From positions 1 through 64,000 of the forward strand of contig JACPYP010000003.1 of assembly GCA_016195985.1 (NCBI GenBank): DNA of 64,000 bases, read 5' to 3'. Positions 48,333 through 59,160 of this stretch are shown here, piece after piece (position 1 is the stretch's first letter; the number at the start of each line of letters is the position of its first letter). The notes under the pieces are model-generated. The model was given only the letters and a program-made list of their open reading frames with translations, had not been told where the DNA came from and did no database searches. The translations under genes were made by a program, and so were the position numbers. Source of the stretch: Acidobacteriota bacterium. GTDB lineage: Bacteria > Acidobacteriota > Holophagae > Holophagales > Holophagaceae.

Positions 48333-49046
48333 ATGACCACCATGACCATCGATCTCGACACCAAGGTTGGCGCGCTGGTGCTGGCCCGCCCCGAAACCAT
48401 GCGCTACCTGGAAGGCCAGGGCGTGGACTACTGCTGCGGCGGACACCGCTCGCTGCGGGAAGCCTGCGAGGTGGCCGGGCGTTCCCCCGAAGAGGTGCTC
48501 GCGGGACTGGCGGCCCTGGGCGCCGGCGGCGCGGCCCTGGCCCGGAACTGGACCGAGGCTTCCCTGACCGAGCTCATGGCCCACATAGAGGCCACTCATC
48601 ACGCCTACCTGCGCGTGGAACTGCCCCGCCTGGACAAGCTGCTGGAAAAGGTCCTGAACGCCCACAGCGGAAACCATCCCGAACTGGACGAGGTGTTCGA
48701 CCTCTTCCAGGCCCTCTCCATGGACCTCATGCCGCACCTGCTCAAGGAGGAGCAGATCCTCTTCCCCTTCATCCGCTCCATGGAAGCCGGCGCCCCAGCC
48801 CAGGCCTGCTTCGGCACCGTGCAGAGTCCCATCCGCGTCATGGAATCCGAACACGAGGCCGTGGGCGGACTGCTGGTCAAGCTGCGAGCCATCACGGACG
48901 GATACGCGGTCCCCGCCGACGGCTGCGCCACCTTCCGCGCGCTCTACGAGGGCTTCAAGGAACTGGAGGCGGACCTCCACCTGCACATCTTCCTGGAGAA
49001 CCAGGTGCTCCACCCGCGCGCCACCGCCATGGAGGCGGCGGGCTAG
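48333..49046 (+). CDS. iron-sulfur cluster repair di-iron protein (Ric/ScdA/YtfE family)
   Basis: DTKVGALVLARPETMRYLEGQGVDYCCGGHRSLREAC; haemerythrin-like HxxxxE pattern HHAYLRVELPRLDKLL, HLLKEEQILFPFI, ESEHEAVGGLL, HLHIFLENQVLHPRA. Confidence 0.93.
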   Translation: MTTMTIDLDTKVGALVLARPETMRYLEGQGVDYCCGGHRSLREACEVAGRSPEEVLAGLAALGAGGAALARNWTEASLTELMAHIEATHHAYLRVELPRLDKLLEKVLNAHSGNHPELDEVFDLFQALSMDLMPHLLKEEQILFPFIRSMEAGAPAQACFGTVQSPIRVMESEHEAVGGLLVKLRAITDGYAVPADGCATFRALYEGFKELEADLHLHIFLENQVLHPRATAMEAAG

Positions 49047-49055
49047 TCCCTGGCT

Positions 49056-49274
49056 TCAGTGCACGTCCTGTAGGCTCCAGCGGTCGGTGCAGCCGTGGCT
49101 TTCGACCACCTGGTGCGCCTTCCTTAACCGCAAGGTGTGCTGGACGGTCTGCATGATGGTGAACAGGTGATCCTGGATGCCCAGGCGCCGGAGGTCATCC
49201 GCCGTGAACCAGGTGATGCCCTCCGCGTCTTTGCGCACGGCGTGATCGGCCAGGATCTGCTCGGTGATGCCCAC
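49056..49274 (-). CDS. small hypothetical protein
   Basis: 72 aa, MGITEQILADHAVRKDAEGITWFTADDLRRLGIQDHLFTIMQTVQHTLRL. Confidence 0.45.
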   Translation of the reverse strand: MGITEQILADHAVRKDAEGITWFTADDLRRLGIQDHLFTIMQTVQHTLRLRKAHQVVESHGCTDRWSLQDVH

Positions 49275-49321
49275 GGGAGACCTCCATAACTGCTAGTTTT
49301 AGATAGCACGGAGGAGGCGGC

Positions 49322-50080
49322 GTGGCCAACTGGCGGGATACAGGATTCGGCGGGGTGGTGATGGCGGCCTGGGCCCTGGCCACCGTGCCCCTGACCGTGA
49401 TCACCATCCTTCTGGCCGTTCCCTTCCTAGGCCGGCGCCGGGCCTTTTTCACCATCGGCCCCCTGTTCGCCCGCGGCCTGGCCTGGTTCTGCCGGGTTCC
49501 CTTCTCTCTGCAGGGCTGGGAGCAACTGCCTGAGGATATCCGGCAGGGCCGCCAGTCCGTCATCTTCATGTCGAACCACGAAAGCCAGCTGGATCCGCCC
49601 ATGCTGGTGGCCGCCCTTCCTGTCCCCGCGGTCTACATCGCCAAGAAGGAGCTGAAATACGTGCCCTTCATCGGCTGGGCTGGCTGGGCCGCGGGCGTGA
49701 TCTTCATCGACCGCGGCGACCGGGAGCGGGCCATCCGCAGCATCCACGACGCCGCCCTGCAGATCCGCGGCGGCAAGAACGTGGTGATCTTCCCCGAAGG
49801 CACCCGAAGCCGCACCGGCAGCATGCTGCCTTTCAAGAAAGGCGGCTTCGCCCTCGCCCTGGATGCCGGCGTGCCCATCGTGCCCATGGCCACCATCGGC
49901 GGCCACCAGGTGCTTTCCCCGGGCAGCGCGAGAATCCGGCCCGGGCGCTACGTCCTGCGGATGGGCGCCCCGGTGCATCCGTCCGAATACAGAGACCGGG
50001 AAGCTCTCATGAAGGAGGTGCGGACCCGCATCGAAACCCTGGTGGAGGAAACCCGGGGCAGCGTCCCCGCCCGCGCCTAG
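49322..50080 (+). CDS. 1-acyl-sn-glycerol-3-phosphate acyltransferase (PlsC-like)
   Basis: FMSNHESQLDPPML (NHXXXXD) and VVIFPEGTRSRTG. Confidence 0.92.
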   Translation: MANWRDTGFGGVVMAAWALATVPLTVITILLAVPFLGRRRAFFTIGPLFARGLAWFCRVPFSLQGWEQLPEDIRQGRQSVIFMSNHESQLDPPMLVAALPVPAVYIAKKELKYVPFIGWAGWAAGVIFIDRGDRERAIRSIHDAALQIRGGKNVVIFPEGTRSRTGSMLPFKKGGFALALDAGVPIVPMATIGGHQVLSPGSARIRPGRYVLRMGAPVHPSEYRDREALMKEVRTRIETLVEETRGSVPARA

Positions 50081-50091
50081 GCTCTATCGCC

Positions 50092-52629
50092 CTAGCGGAA
50101 AGCCGGGTCCTGGCGAGCGACCTTGAGCTTGCCGGGATGGAAGCGGTCCGCCAGTTCCACCAGGGCCTGGGCCGAGGCGCGGTCGCCGAGCCTGGCCGCC
50201 ACGCGCGCCATGAAGTAGAGGTTCACGGAAATCACACGGCGCTCATTGTGCTTGCGCTGGGAGAAATCGATGAGCATCAGCTTCTGCCGGTAGGCTTCGA
50301 AGGTGGCCTTGGCCCCGGCGCGATCCCCCGCCAGGGACTGCTTCAGGCCCGCCATCAGCACAGTGTTCGAATGATCAGGCGGCCACACGCCTTCAAGCTC
50401 GCGCAAGTGGCTTTCCGCCGAGGCCCGGTCGCCGCGGTCCCAGGCCGTGTAGGCCATGAGGCTGCGCAGCACATTGGAGCTGGGGATTTCCCTCAGGCCC
50501 GCCCGCAGCCGCACCTCGGCCTCCTGGCTGCGGCCCATCCACAGCAGCGCGTCGGCGGCAGTCACGTAGGCGTATTCCGCTGCGGGGCGCAGGGTCAGCG
50601 CCCGGTCCGCGTGCTGCAGCGCCAGGGGCAGTTCCCCCTCGTTCTGAAGGAAGACGCCCAGGCGGTGGTGGGCCTGCCAGCCTTCGGGGAAAAGGGCCAG
50701 GGACTTTTCGAAGTACCGGCGCGCGGCCTGATGGTTGTCGTCGCCTTCCAGGCCGGCGAACACGTCCGCCAGCACATCGTAGGCCTTGTGGTCCGCGGGA
50801 TCCAAGCGCACGGCCTGCAGCGCGGCGCGACTGGAGCCTTCCAGATCTCCCATGCGGAGCTGGATCGACGCGAGGGCCCGGTAGGCCTGGGAGGCGCTGG
50901 GATCCAAGGCGATGGCCTGTTCCGCCGCTTGCTTGCCTTGGCGCAGCAGGGCCTGGGCTTCGTCGTAGCGGCCCTGGCTGAGGGCCGTGGTGGCGCCCAG
51001 CTCCGCCAGGGTCCAGGCGAACTCGGCGCGGGCCGGGGCATAGTCCGGCTCTCCCTCGATGGCGGTGGCCAGCAGCGAATTGGCCAGGCGGATCGAATCC
51101 TGGTTGCCGTCGGTGATGACCTGCAACGCCTTGGTATAGAGCTCGCGGGTGCGGGGCAGCTTGGCCTGGGAGCGGAGAGAGCCGGGATCGCTGCCCAATC
51201 CCATCTCCTGGGGCAGGCGCTGCTGCAGTTCATCCTCCAGCTTCAGCAGGTCCGCCACCGGGCGGTCCAGTTGGAACTGGTGCAGGGTGGCGCCGCGCAC
51301 CGCGTCAAGCACCCGCACGCCCATGCGCAGCTGGTTGCCCACCACCTGATAGCTTCCCAGCACCAGCAGCTCGGCCTTGAGCTGGCGGCCCAGCTCGCCC
51401 ACGGCCTTGGGCGCCCGGCCAGGCGTATCGCCGAGCTGGTGCATGGCCTCCACCACGCGCAAGCGGTCCACCACGGCCATGTCCTCGCGGCGCACCAGGC
51501 CGAAGGCCATGGCATCGGCGAAGCTGTTGCTGAGCCAGGCATGTTCGGCATCGGGCTGGAGCTGCTCCAGGGGCAGCACCGCCACCACGCGGCGGCCCTT
51601 GGTGAAATCCTCCCGGGAGGCGCGGCGGGCTTCGCCCAGGCCCGTGCCGTCGGAGCGGCGCAACATCCACAGGCCTGCGACGGTCCCCAGCACCAGGGTG
51701 GCGCCCACAGCCGGAAGCATCCAGCGGCGGCCCTTTTGGCGCAAGGTGGGCACCGGCCGGCTCAGATGCGAGACCATGGCCGTGGCCACGTTTTCGGAGA
51801 GCCCCGCAGCCAGGGCCTGCAGGTTGGGGAAGCGGTCCTTGGGCGCCTTGGCCATGAGGCGGTGAATGGCGTCCTGAACGGTGCGCGGCAGGTCAGGCCG
51901 GATCTCGGAAAGGGGACGGGGCTCTTCGCGGGCCACGGCGTAGAGCGTGTCCACCAGGCTGCTCCGCAGGAAGGGATGCACCGCCGTGGCCAGTTCGTAG
52001 AGCACCACCCCCAGGCTGAACTGGTCGGATTGGCCCGTGAGGATCTGGCCGTTGGCCTGCTCGGGGCTCATGTAGGCGGGGGTGCCCTGGCTGTAGCCCG
52101 GCGCCGTGCGTTCGACCAGGGTCATGTGGTGGGAGGTGCCCCCCGAAGGAAGATCTTCCGCGCCTCGGCGGGCAATGCCGAAATCCAGGATCTTCAGCTG
52201 CCCTTCATCGGTGAGCAGCAGGTTCTCGGGCTTGATGTCCCGGTGGACGATGCCTTTCTGATGGGCGTGGGAAAGGGCCGAAGCCGCCTGCCGGGCCAGG
52301 TCCAGCAGGGCCTCTCCCTCCAACGGGCGCCCCACCAGGGCGCGCAACGTCCGCCCTTCCACCAGTTCCATGGCAATGAAGGGCGTGCCGTCCACATCGC
52401 CCGCATCGTAGATGTGGGCGATGTTGGGGTGGTTCAGCTGGCAGGCCAGCTTGGCCTCGCCGATGAGCGCTTTGCGGCGCAGGTCGTCGGCATCTTTCAG
52501 GATCTTGATGGCCACTTCGCGTTCGAGACGCAGATCCAGGGCCCGCCATACCTCCCCCATGGCCCCTTCGCCCAGGCGGGAAATCAGCCGGTAGGAGCCA
52601 AAGTGGGTGGAGTCCTGGTTCAAGCGCAT
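50092..52629 (-). CDS. serine/threonine protein kinase with C-terminal TPR-type repeats
   Basis: LGEGAMGEVWRALDLRLEREVAIKIL, HRDIKPENLLL, DFGIARR, GTPAYMSPEQ, followed by TM and helical repeat region. Confidence 0.95.
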   Translation of the reverse strand: MRLNQDSTHFGSYRLISRLGEGAMGEVWRALDLRLEREVAIKILKDADDLRRKALIGEAKLACQLNHPNIAHIYDAGDVDGTPFIAMELVEGRTLRALVGRPLEGEALLDLARQAASALSHAHQKGIVHRDIKPENLLLTDEGQLKILDFGIARRGAEDLPSGGTSHHMTLVERTAPGYSQGTPAYMSPEQANGQILTGQSDQFSLGVVLYELATAVHPFLRSSLVDTLYAVAREEPRPLSEIRPDLPRTVQDAIHRLMAKAPKDRFPNLQALAAGLSENVATAMVSHLSRPVPTLRQKGRRWMLPAVGATLVLGTVAGLWMLRRSDGTGLGEARRASREDFTKGRRVVAVLPLEQLQPDAEHAWLSNSFADAMAFGLVRREDMAVVDRLRVVEAMHQLGDTPGRAPKAVGELGRQLKAELLVLGSYQVVGNQLRMGVRVLDAVRGATLHQFQLDRPVADLLKLEDELQQRLPQEMGLGSDPGSLRSQAKLPRTRELYTKALQVITDGNQDSIRLANSLLATAIEGEPDYAPARAEFAWTLAELGATTALSQGRYDEAQALLRQGKQAAEQAIALDPSASQAYRALASIQLRMGDLEGSSRAALQAVRLDPADHKAYDVLADVFAGLEGDDNHQAARRYFEKSLALFPEGWQAHHRLGVFLQNEGELPLALQHADRALTLRPAAEYAYVTAADALLWMGRSQEAEVRLRAGLREIPSSNVLRSLMAYTAWDRGDRASAESHLRELEGVWPPDHSNTVLMAGLKQSLAGDRAGAKATFEAYRQKLMLIDFSQRKHNERRVISVNLYFMARVAARLGDRASAQALVELADRFHPGKLKVARQDPAFR

Positions 52630-52704
52630 CCTTCAAGCAGGGATACGTGAGTATACCTTTCGGTTGAGGGAACTGTTTGACGGAGGGTAAGTTCTTGACG
52701 AATC

Positions 52705-52720
52705 TCTCGAAATATCGAGA
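52705..52720. promoter_or_regulatory. perfect dyad (operator candidate) in the STPK/bEBP divergent intergenic region
   Basis: TCTCGA-AATA-TCGAGA; 3 nt downstream of a TTGACG hexamer at 52695-52700. Confidence 0.4.
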
Positions 52721-52732
52721 ATCAGGCCGGAG

Positions 52733-54271
<1,539 letters not shown>

Positions 54272-54296
54272 TAGGTTACCTCCACCGGAGCAAAGC

Positions 54297-55094
54297 ATGA
54301 GCGAGATCACCGGCCCCAACGAGCCCAGCGGCCCCAGCGGCTCCAGCAATGTCCCGCCTCCAGACATTCCTCTGGCACAGTCCGTGTGGGCGCCGCCGCC
54401 ATCCATGGCCGCCCCGTCCATGATCCCGGCGCCCCTGCCGGACGAGCCCCTGCGGCCCGTGCCCTTCGAGGATTTCGACACCTACCCCACCTTCTGGTCC
54501 CGGGTGGGAGGCATGTTCCAGCTGGTGTTCCGGAATCCCATGGAGCTCTTCGAGCGCGTGCCCGTGACCGAAGGCCTGAACGCGCCCTGGCGCTTCCTGA
54601 TGCTGATGTCGATTCCCGTGTTCCTGCTCATGGCCCTGTTCTTTTTCATCATGGGCATGGGGGCCATGTTCGCGGCCCTGGAGCAGGCGGGGAAGAACGA
54701 CAGCAAGATGCTGACGACCCTGATCCCCGTGATCTTCGCAGTCATGCTGCTGCTGATGCCCCTGTTCAGCTTTCTGGGCATGGCCATCGGCGGCGCCCTG
54801 AACCACTTCTTCCTCTGGATGTGGGGCGGCCTCAAGCCCGGGGTGGGCACCGGCCAAAGCATCCGGGCCTACGGCTACGCCTCCGCCTTCATCCAGCTGG
54901 GCGGCATGATCCCCTACCTGGGCATCCTGATCCAGCTGGCCGGCCTCATCGCCGTCGGCATGGGCTTCGCGCGGATGCACAAGACCGATACCTGGCGCGG
55001 CATCTGCGCCGCGCTGACCCCCCTGTTCCTGGTCTGCTGCTGCGTGGTCATCCTGGCGTTCAGCATCCCCGCCATCATCGCGGCGAACCGCTAG
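54297..55094 (+). CDS. YIP1-family membrane protein
   Basis: Pro-rich N-terminus then TYPTFWSRVGGMFQLVFRNPMELFERVP...GGALNHFFLWMWGG....GYASAFIQLGGMIPYLGILIQLAGLIAVGMGFARMHKTDTWRGI. Confidence 0.8.
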   Translation: MSEITGPNEPSGPSGSSNVPPPDIPLAQSVWAPPPSMAAPSMIPAPLPDEPLRPVPFEDFDTYPTFWSRVGGMFQLVFRNPMELFERVPVTEGLNAPWRFLMLMSIPVFLLMALFFFIMGMGAMFAALEQAGKNDSKMLTTLIPVIFAVMLLLMPLFSFLGMAIGGALNHFFLWMWGGLKPGVGTGQSIRAYGYASAFIQLGGMIPYLGILIQLAGLIAVGMGFARMHKTDTWRGICAALTPLFLVCCCVVILAFSIPAIIAANR

Positions 55095-55124
55095 TGGTGT
55101 CCGCTCGAAATACCAGGTGCGATC

Positions 55125-55841
55125 TCAACGCCCATGGACACCACGGGGCGGGGGTCTGGGGGCGTGGCAGCGCCCCCAGCGGGGTGACAGCATGGGCGCG
55201 GTCCCGCGCCCATGCGCCAGAGGGGCCATGCGGTGCACGGCGCCAGCCTGCTGAGCGGTCCCTTCATCCCAGGTTTCAAACCCCCTGAACAACCGGTCGG
55301 CGCCTTCGCGCCCCAGGATCTCCGGCAGGCGCACGGTGCCGCCGAAGCCCGTGAGGATGCCGTGCTTCGCGGCGGGGTGGGCCAGGCGCAGGCCGCCCTT
55401 CCCCGCGCCGTCCGCCGCCACGGCCCAGCGTTCCTGGCCGTGCAGCGCCAGATCACAGCCGCCTCCCATGGCCACGCCGGATATCACCGTGAGGCTCTGC
55501 CACCCCCGCCAGAGCAAATGATCCATGATCCTCTGGCCGCGGCGGGCGAAGGGTTCGGCCGTGCGGGCATCCAGGGCGCCGACCTCGTGCAGGTCCGCCC
55601 CCGCGGAAAAGTGGCGGCCCTGTCCCGTCATCCACCCCGAACCGCTGAGGGCCAGGCGGCGGACGCCCGTCCAACGCAGCTCCACCAGAAGGCGGTCCAG
55701 GGCCACCAGCAGGTCGCTGTGCAGGCGGTGGAGGCCATCCCCGGAACGGAGGCCGATCCAGGCCCAGGCCTCCCCGCGCATCAGATCCAGCGACGTGCGC
55801 CCCTCGTACCAGGTTTCCGGCCTCTGGAACCCGGGCTTCAT
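55125..55841 (-). CDS. enoyl-CoA hydratase/isomerase family protein
   Basis: GRHFSAGADLHEVG and VISGVAMGGGCDLALHGQERWAVAADGAGKGGLRLAHPAAKHGILTGFGGTVRLPEILG; C-terminal tail is encoded by hairpin repeats. Confidence 0.8.
   Translation of the reverse strand: MKPGFQRPETWYEGRTSLDLMRGEAWAWIGLRSGDGLHRLHSDLLVALDRLLVELRWTGVRRLALSGSGWMTGQGRHFSAGADLHEVGALDARTAEPFARRGQRIMDHLLWRGWQSLTVISGVAMGGGCDLALHGQERWAVAADGAGKGGLRLAHPAAKHGILTGFGGTVRLPEILGREGADRLFRGFETWDEGTAQQAGAVHRMAPLAHGRGTAPMLSPRWGRCHAPRPPPRGVHGR
55156..55214. repeat. tandem perfect hairpins overlapping the 3' end of the enoyl-CoA hydratase frame
   Basis: CTGGGGGCG-TGGCAG-CGCCCCCAG (55156-55179) and CATGGGCGCGG-TC-CCGCGCCCATG (55191-55214). Confidence 0.85.
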
Positions 55842-56719
55842 GCCAGGCCCAGGCGGCCCAGCGCCACCGCCAGGGGTTCCGCGTCCGGATCCCAGCTGGG
55901 CGCCTCGGGAAGCTGGTTGCGGAACCAGGTGGCTTGGCGCTTGGCATAGGCCTGGGTTTCCGTCACCACGGCGGCTTGAACCGCCTTCGCGTCGCCCCCG
56001 GCCATCCAGTTCGCATAGCCCAGGGGCCGCAGGGCGACCAGATCCCCGCCATGGCCCGCGGCCACCAGGCCAGCCACCTCCTCGCGCCAGCCCGCGCGCA
56101 CCTGGGCGGCCACCCGCGCCGCCACCCGCGCCCTCTGCCGCTCCCGCGCAGGCGCCACCACCAGGGCGCGCCACCCGAGCGGAAGGCCGGTCCCGGGGCC
56201 TGTCAGCAGGCTGGACGGCGCAAGCCCCGTGGCCAAGTGCAGGGCCAGCGCGCGCTGCACCCGGGCACTGTCGTTGGGGTGAAGGGCCGCCGCCCGCGCC
56301 GCATCCACCGCCGCCAGATAGCGGTGGAGCCTGGGCATGCCCAGGCGCTCCGCCCAGCCGCGCACCCGCTCCACCAAGTCAGGAGCCACCGGAGGCAGGT
56401 CGCTGAGCTGGTCCCAGATGCCCCGGAGGTACAGGCCCGAACCCGTCACCAGCACCGGCTCACAGCTGGCCCTGAGCCATTCCCGCACCAATTGGCCAAA
56501 ATCCTTGGGGTTGGGCCGGGCGCTCAGCGGCAACACCCCGTAGCCCACGTGGGGCACGCCCCCCCTCTCGGCCGCATCGGGTTGGCCGGTGCCAATGGCC
56601 AGGCCCTCCAAGGCCTGGTAGGGATCCCCGTTCACCACGGTGCCGCCCAAACGCCGGGCCACAGCCACTCCCAGAGCGGATTTGCCGGAAGCGGTGGGAC
56701 CGAGGATCACGATGGGCAT
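55838..56719 (-). CDS. miaA: tRNA dimethylallyltransferase
   Basis: MPIVILGPTASGKSALGVAVARRLGGTVVNGDPYQALEGLAIGTGQP, PVLVTGSGLYLRGI; 4-nt ATGA overlap with downstream gene. Confidence 0.93.
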   Translation of the reverse strand: MPIVILGPTASGKSALGVAVARRLGGTVVNGDPYQALEGLAIGTGQPDAAERGGVPHVGYGVLPLSARPNPKDFGQLVREWLRASCEPVLVTGSGLYLRGIWDQLSDLPPVAPDLVERVRGWAERLGMPRLHRYLAAVDAARAAALHPNDSARVQRALALHLATGLAPSSLLTGPGTGLPLGWRALVVAPARERQRARVAARVAAQVRAGWREEVAGLVAAGHGGDLVALRPLGYANWMAGGDAKAVQAAVVTETQAYAKRQATWFRNQLPEAPSWDPDAEPLAVALGRLGLA

Positions 56720-56815
56720 GGGTCAAAATTACCATCTGCCACGCCTGGGCGCGGCCTGTGCGCGGCCTGTGCGCGGGGGCGGGAACCTCCCCCGCCCTGG
56801 CGCCATTTCAAGGCC

Positions 56816-57196
56816 ATGCGCGTCTCGCTCTGCCTTTGCCTCGCCGCCGGCCTGCTGGCCGGAGAGCCCCCCCGGCCCGGACTGGACCGGGCCTTCCTCG
56901 CGCACATCCTCGCGGATTCCGAACAGGGCGCGAAGCCCTGGAAGACCTTCCGCGTCCCGGAAGATTCCGCCGCATCCGCCACGGTGGAAGTGGTGGGCGA
57001 ACTCACTCCCGCCGAGTACCGGCAGATGGCCTTCCAGGAATTCCTCGTCTGGTTCCGCGAGGATCTGAAACGGTTCTGGCGCGAGCACGGCGCCGGGGAC
57101 GCCGTGGCCGGCTGGGCCGAGGCCACCATGCCCGTGACCCGCTATGGCGGCAATCCCGTGCCCCAGAACGCCCCCCTGGGGCGGCTTGGTTTCTAG
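56816..57196 (+). CDS. small secreted hypothetical protein
   Basis: MRVSLCLCLAAGLLAGEPPRPGLDRAFLAHILADSEQGAKPWKTFRVPEDS.... Confidence 0.55.
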   Translation: MRVSLCLCLAAGLLAGEPPRPGLDRAFLAHILADSEQGAKPWKTFRVPEDSAASATVEVVGELTPAEYRQMAFQEFLVWFREDLKRFWREHGAGDAVAGWAEATMPVTRYGGNPVPQNAPLGRLGF

Positions 57197-57204
57197 CGCC
57201 GGTT

Positions 57205-57590
57205 TCTGGCTCGGGCCTCTGGGCTCTGTCTTCAAATTCGGAGTCAGGTAAGCAAGCACAACTTTGGCACCTATACCTGCGATGGCTTCCCTGATTGGGG
57301 AACCATCGTAGGCGCGGATGCCGAGCACACAACCAGGTTCCACGCCCATGAAGAGGTCGATGGCGTGACAACTCTCATGCGTTCGCCCAGGGCTAACCAT
57401 GAAGTCAACCGGTCGCCATGGGCATCGGCGATCAGGTGAATTTCCACGGAGAACCCGCCTCGCGCCCCATTTATAGCCCAGGGGAGGTGGGTACTATCCG
57501 GGTCAGAGAAACCGTTTCGCATTTCAGGGCAACGCCCTTATTTCGGTAGCATCCCCCATTCTCCCCACCTCATCACCAAAGTCGCGTCTA
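57205..57590 (-). pseudogene. IS5-like transposase remnant (left copy)
   Basis: Frames give IVDATLV, NGARGGFSVEIHLIADAHGDRLTSW and MGVEPGCVLGIRAYDGSPIREAIAGIGAKVV, broken by frameshifts; clearly related to 59161-59913. Confidence 0.75.
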
Positions 57591-57791
57591 CTATCGCGAA
57601 GATCAGCAGCATTCTGGAAAATCCAATTCTGTCAGTGTGTGAGTTCTCGATGAAGTGATTGCCAATTTGGATGGTATTTTGGGATGTGGCAGCAATTTGT
57701 TGCTAGACATGGACGCACGTCGTTAATAGACGCATATATCTGGTTGTTAATCCTTACTAAAGCTCTCCCATTTAAGCTTATAGTTAGGGTA

Positions 57792-57989
57792 TTAAGAGCT
57801 CGCCCCGCCCCTGCGCTTAGTTACCCAATAAACAATCAGTGTAGACACCAACCACAAGGCAATAACCAGTAGGAAGCATTGTTCCTTACGGAATCCATGA
57901 ACCAATACTGCGTAGAAGAAATAAATTACGAACCCGACTAGCATTGATGTCATAGTCTTGACTGTGGAGCTTAACTTAGTGGTAGTCAT
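57792..57989 (-). CDS. small membrane protein, hypothetical
   Basis: MTTTKLSSTVKTMTSMLVGFVIYFFYAVLVHGFRKEQCFLLVIALWLVSTLIVYWVTKRRGGASS; GGGAGG Shine-Dalgarno 5-10 nt upstream of ATG at 57989. Confidence 0.6.
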   Translation of the reverse strand: MTTTKLSSTVKTMTSMLVGFVIYFFYAVLVHGFRKEQCFLLVIALWLVSTLIVYWVTKRRGGASS

Positions 57990-58122
57990 GAAAACCTCCC
58001 TTGGGTGGAGTCTAATATCAACCGGCCACGGATGCAGCGAGCCGCTGAGCGAAGTCGAAGAAGCGAGAATAGGAGAAAGAGCGGAAAACCATACGGGGAG
58101 GGTCCTAGAATGAGTAGGAGTG

Positions 58123-58620
58123 TTAGGCGCGTTTGATAAGATGGACGGCGAGCACCGCGATAGCATTGTTAAAGACATGTGGGACTAGGGCAACTAAGTA
58201 TGCATATCTGAACCCCTTCTCGTGCCATGCAATGTATGAGCAGGACAGAAGGAAGAACATCCAAGCAGGGACAAAAAACCAGAGAAATCCGAACATCGCG
58301 TGGCCCAAGCCCCAAAGAACACCTGAAATTATTGCCACGCGTAACTTGCTAGTGATGAATGAAGATAGGATTGCAATGAGTAGGGCCAATAGAAAGGTTT
58401 CAATGATTGGGCTCAAAACAATTGCATTGAAGGCATCAAAAGAGGAGGAAAGATGGATCGTTGGAGCATATCGCTTTGGATCCATACGAACGATCCTGAA
58501 ACTCAACAACATCAATTTTCCCAAGCCCCAGCCTGGAAGAATGACCAACAAAGCAGTAAACGCACAGTAGCGCCAAAGCGGCCTATTTGTGTTGAACAGA
58601 AATTGGGTAAGACGGCTCAT
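58123..58620 (-). CDS. CPBP (CAAX protease/bacteriocin-processing)-like intramembrane protein
   Basis: IVLSPIIETFLLALLIAIL...VAIISGVLWGLGHAMFGFLWFFVPAWMFFLLSCSYIAWHEKGFRYAYLVALVPHVFNNAIAVL; E, H and HxxxN motif positions recognisable. Confidence 0.7.
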   Translation of the reverse strand: MSRLTQFLFNTNRPLWRYCAFTALLVILPGWGLGKLMLLSFRIVRMDPKRYAPTIHLSSSFDAFNAIVLSPIIETFLLALLIAILSSFITSKLRVAIISGVLWGLGHAMFGFLWFFVPAWMFFLLSCSYIAWHEKGFRYAYLVALVPHVFNNAIAVLAVHLIKRA

Positions 58621-58725
58621 CTAAGACCTATGAAGAGGCGGCTGTGGTTCTGGATCTGAGTACCGGATGAAGAACCAGCGATCGACATCTCCATCCCGAA
58701 TGAGATCGCGGGAAAGTGGTGTTAA
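58621..58725 (-). pseudogene. LanB/thiopeptide-type dehydratase C-domain fragment
   Basis: Frame not in ORF track: LTPLSRDLIRDGDVDRWFFIRYSDPEPQPPLHRS*; WFFIRYxDPxPHLRLR is the hallmark of the Lant_dehyd_C/thiopep_ocin domain. Confidence 0.65.
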
Positions 58726-58726
58726 C

Positions 58727-58933
58727 CGGCCGGACAATGCCTCGCCCCCTCCCATTCACTTCCACATGGCCGAGAAAAGAAGCCAGCAACGCCACTCCTA
58801 TGGCTGCCATGAAAATCCATAACAGCAGCCATGTCCAAGGGGGCGAAACCTTTACCAAGGCACGCCCTTCCTCCGCCTGAAGATAGTGCTTCAGAGCCTC
58901 TTCGCGAAACAGGTTCGGGTCTGGTTGATTCAT
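58727..58933 (-). pseudogene. HlyD-family bacteriocin-export adaptor, N-terminal fragment only
   Basis: MNQPDPNLFREEALKHYLQAEEGRALVKVSPPWTWLLLWIFMAAIGVALLASFLGHVEVNGRGRGIVRP, then homology ends and a LanB-like frame begins. Confidence 0.7.
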
Positions 58934-59160
58934 CGATTTTCTGGTTGGGGGAATAGAACCATTCTTGCAAAGATCACCAAAAAAGGCTCCAAAAACTCGC
59001 CAACAGAAGCATTTGAGGTTCTAAACAGCGTTTTGTTTATAATTTAATTAATTATTTTAATGTTTACAATGACATGCCTTCAAATTGGCAACGTGAACAG
59101 TCGAGAGGGCTTGGATTTTTGTCGAAGTGCTTACCCAGTGTGAATGCCTGTGAGGAGTGA

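Noticed and set aside
50137-52650. 837-aa plus-strand ORF fully antisense to the Ser/Thr kinase
   Set aside because: High-GC mirror ORF; composition is His/Gly/Ala-rich with no family, while the minus frame has clear kinase motifs.
57603-57710. 35-aa minus-strand ORF MSSNKLLPHPKIPSKLAITSSRTHTLTELDFPECC, considered as a Ser/Thr/Cys-rich lanthipeptide precursor
   Set aside because: No Shine-Dalgarno, no recognised leader, and it overlaps what looks like the N-terminal side of the left transposase remnant (another frame reads RIGFSRMLLIFAIVDATLV).
59072-59158. 28-aa plus-strand ORF MPSNWQREQSRGLGFLSKCLPSVNACEE as a bacteriocin-like peptide
   Set aside because: No ribosome binding site, opposite strand to the RiPP debris, and immediately abuts the IS5-like transposase; probably IS end sequence.
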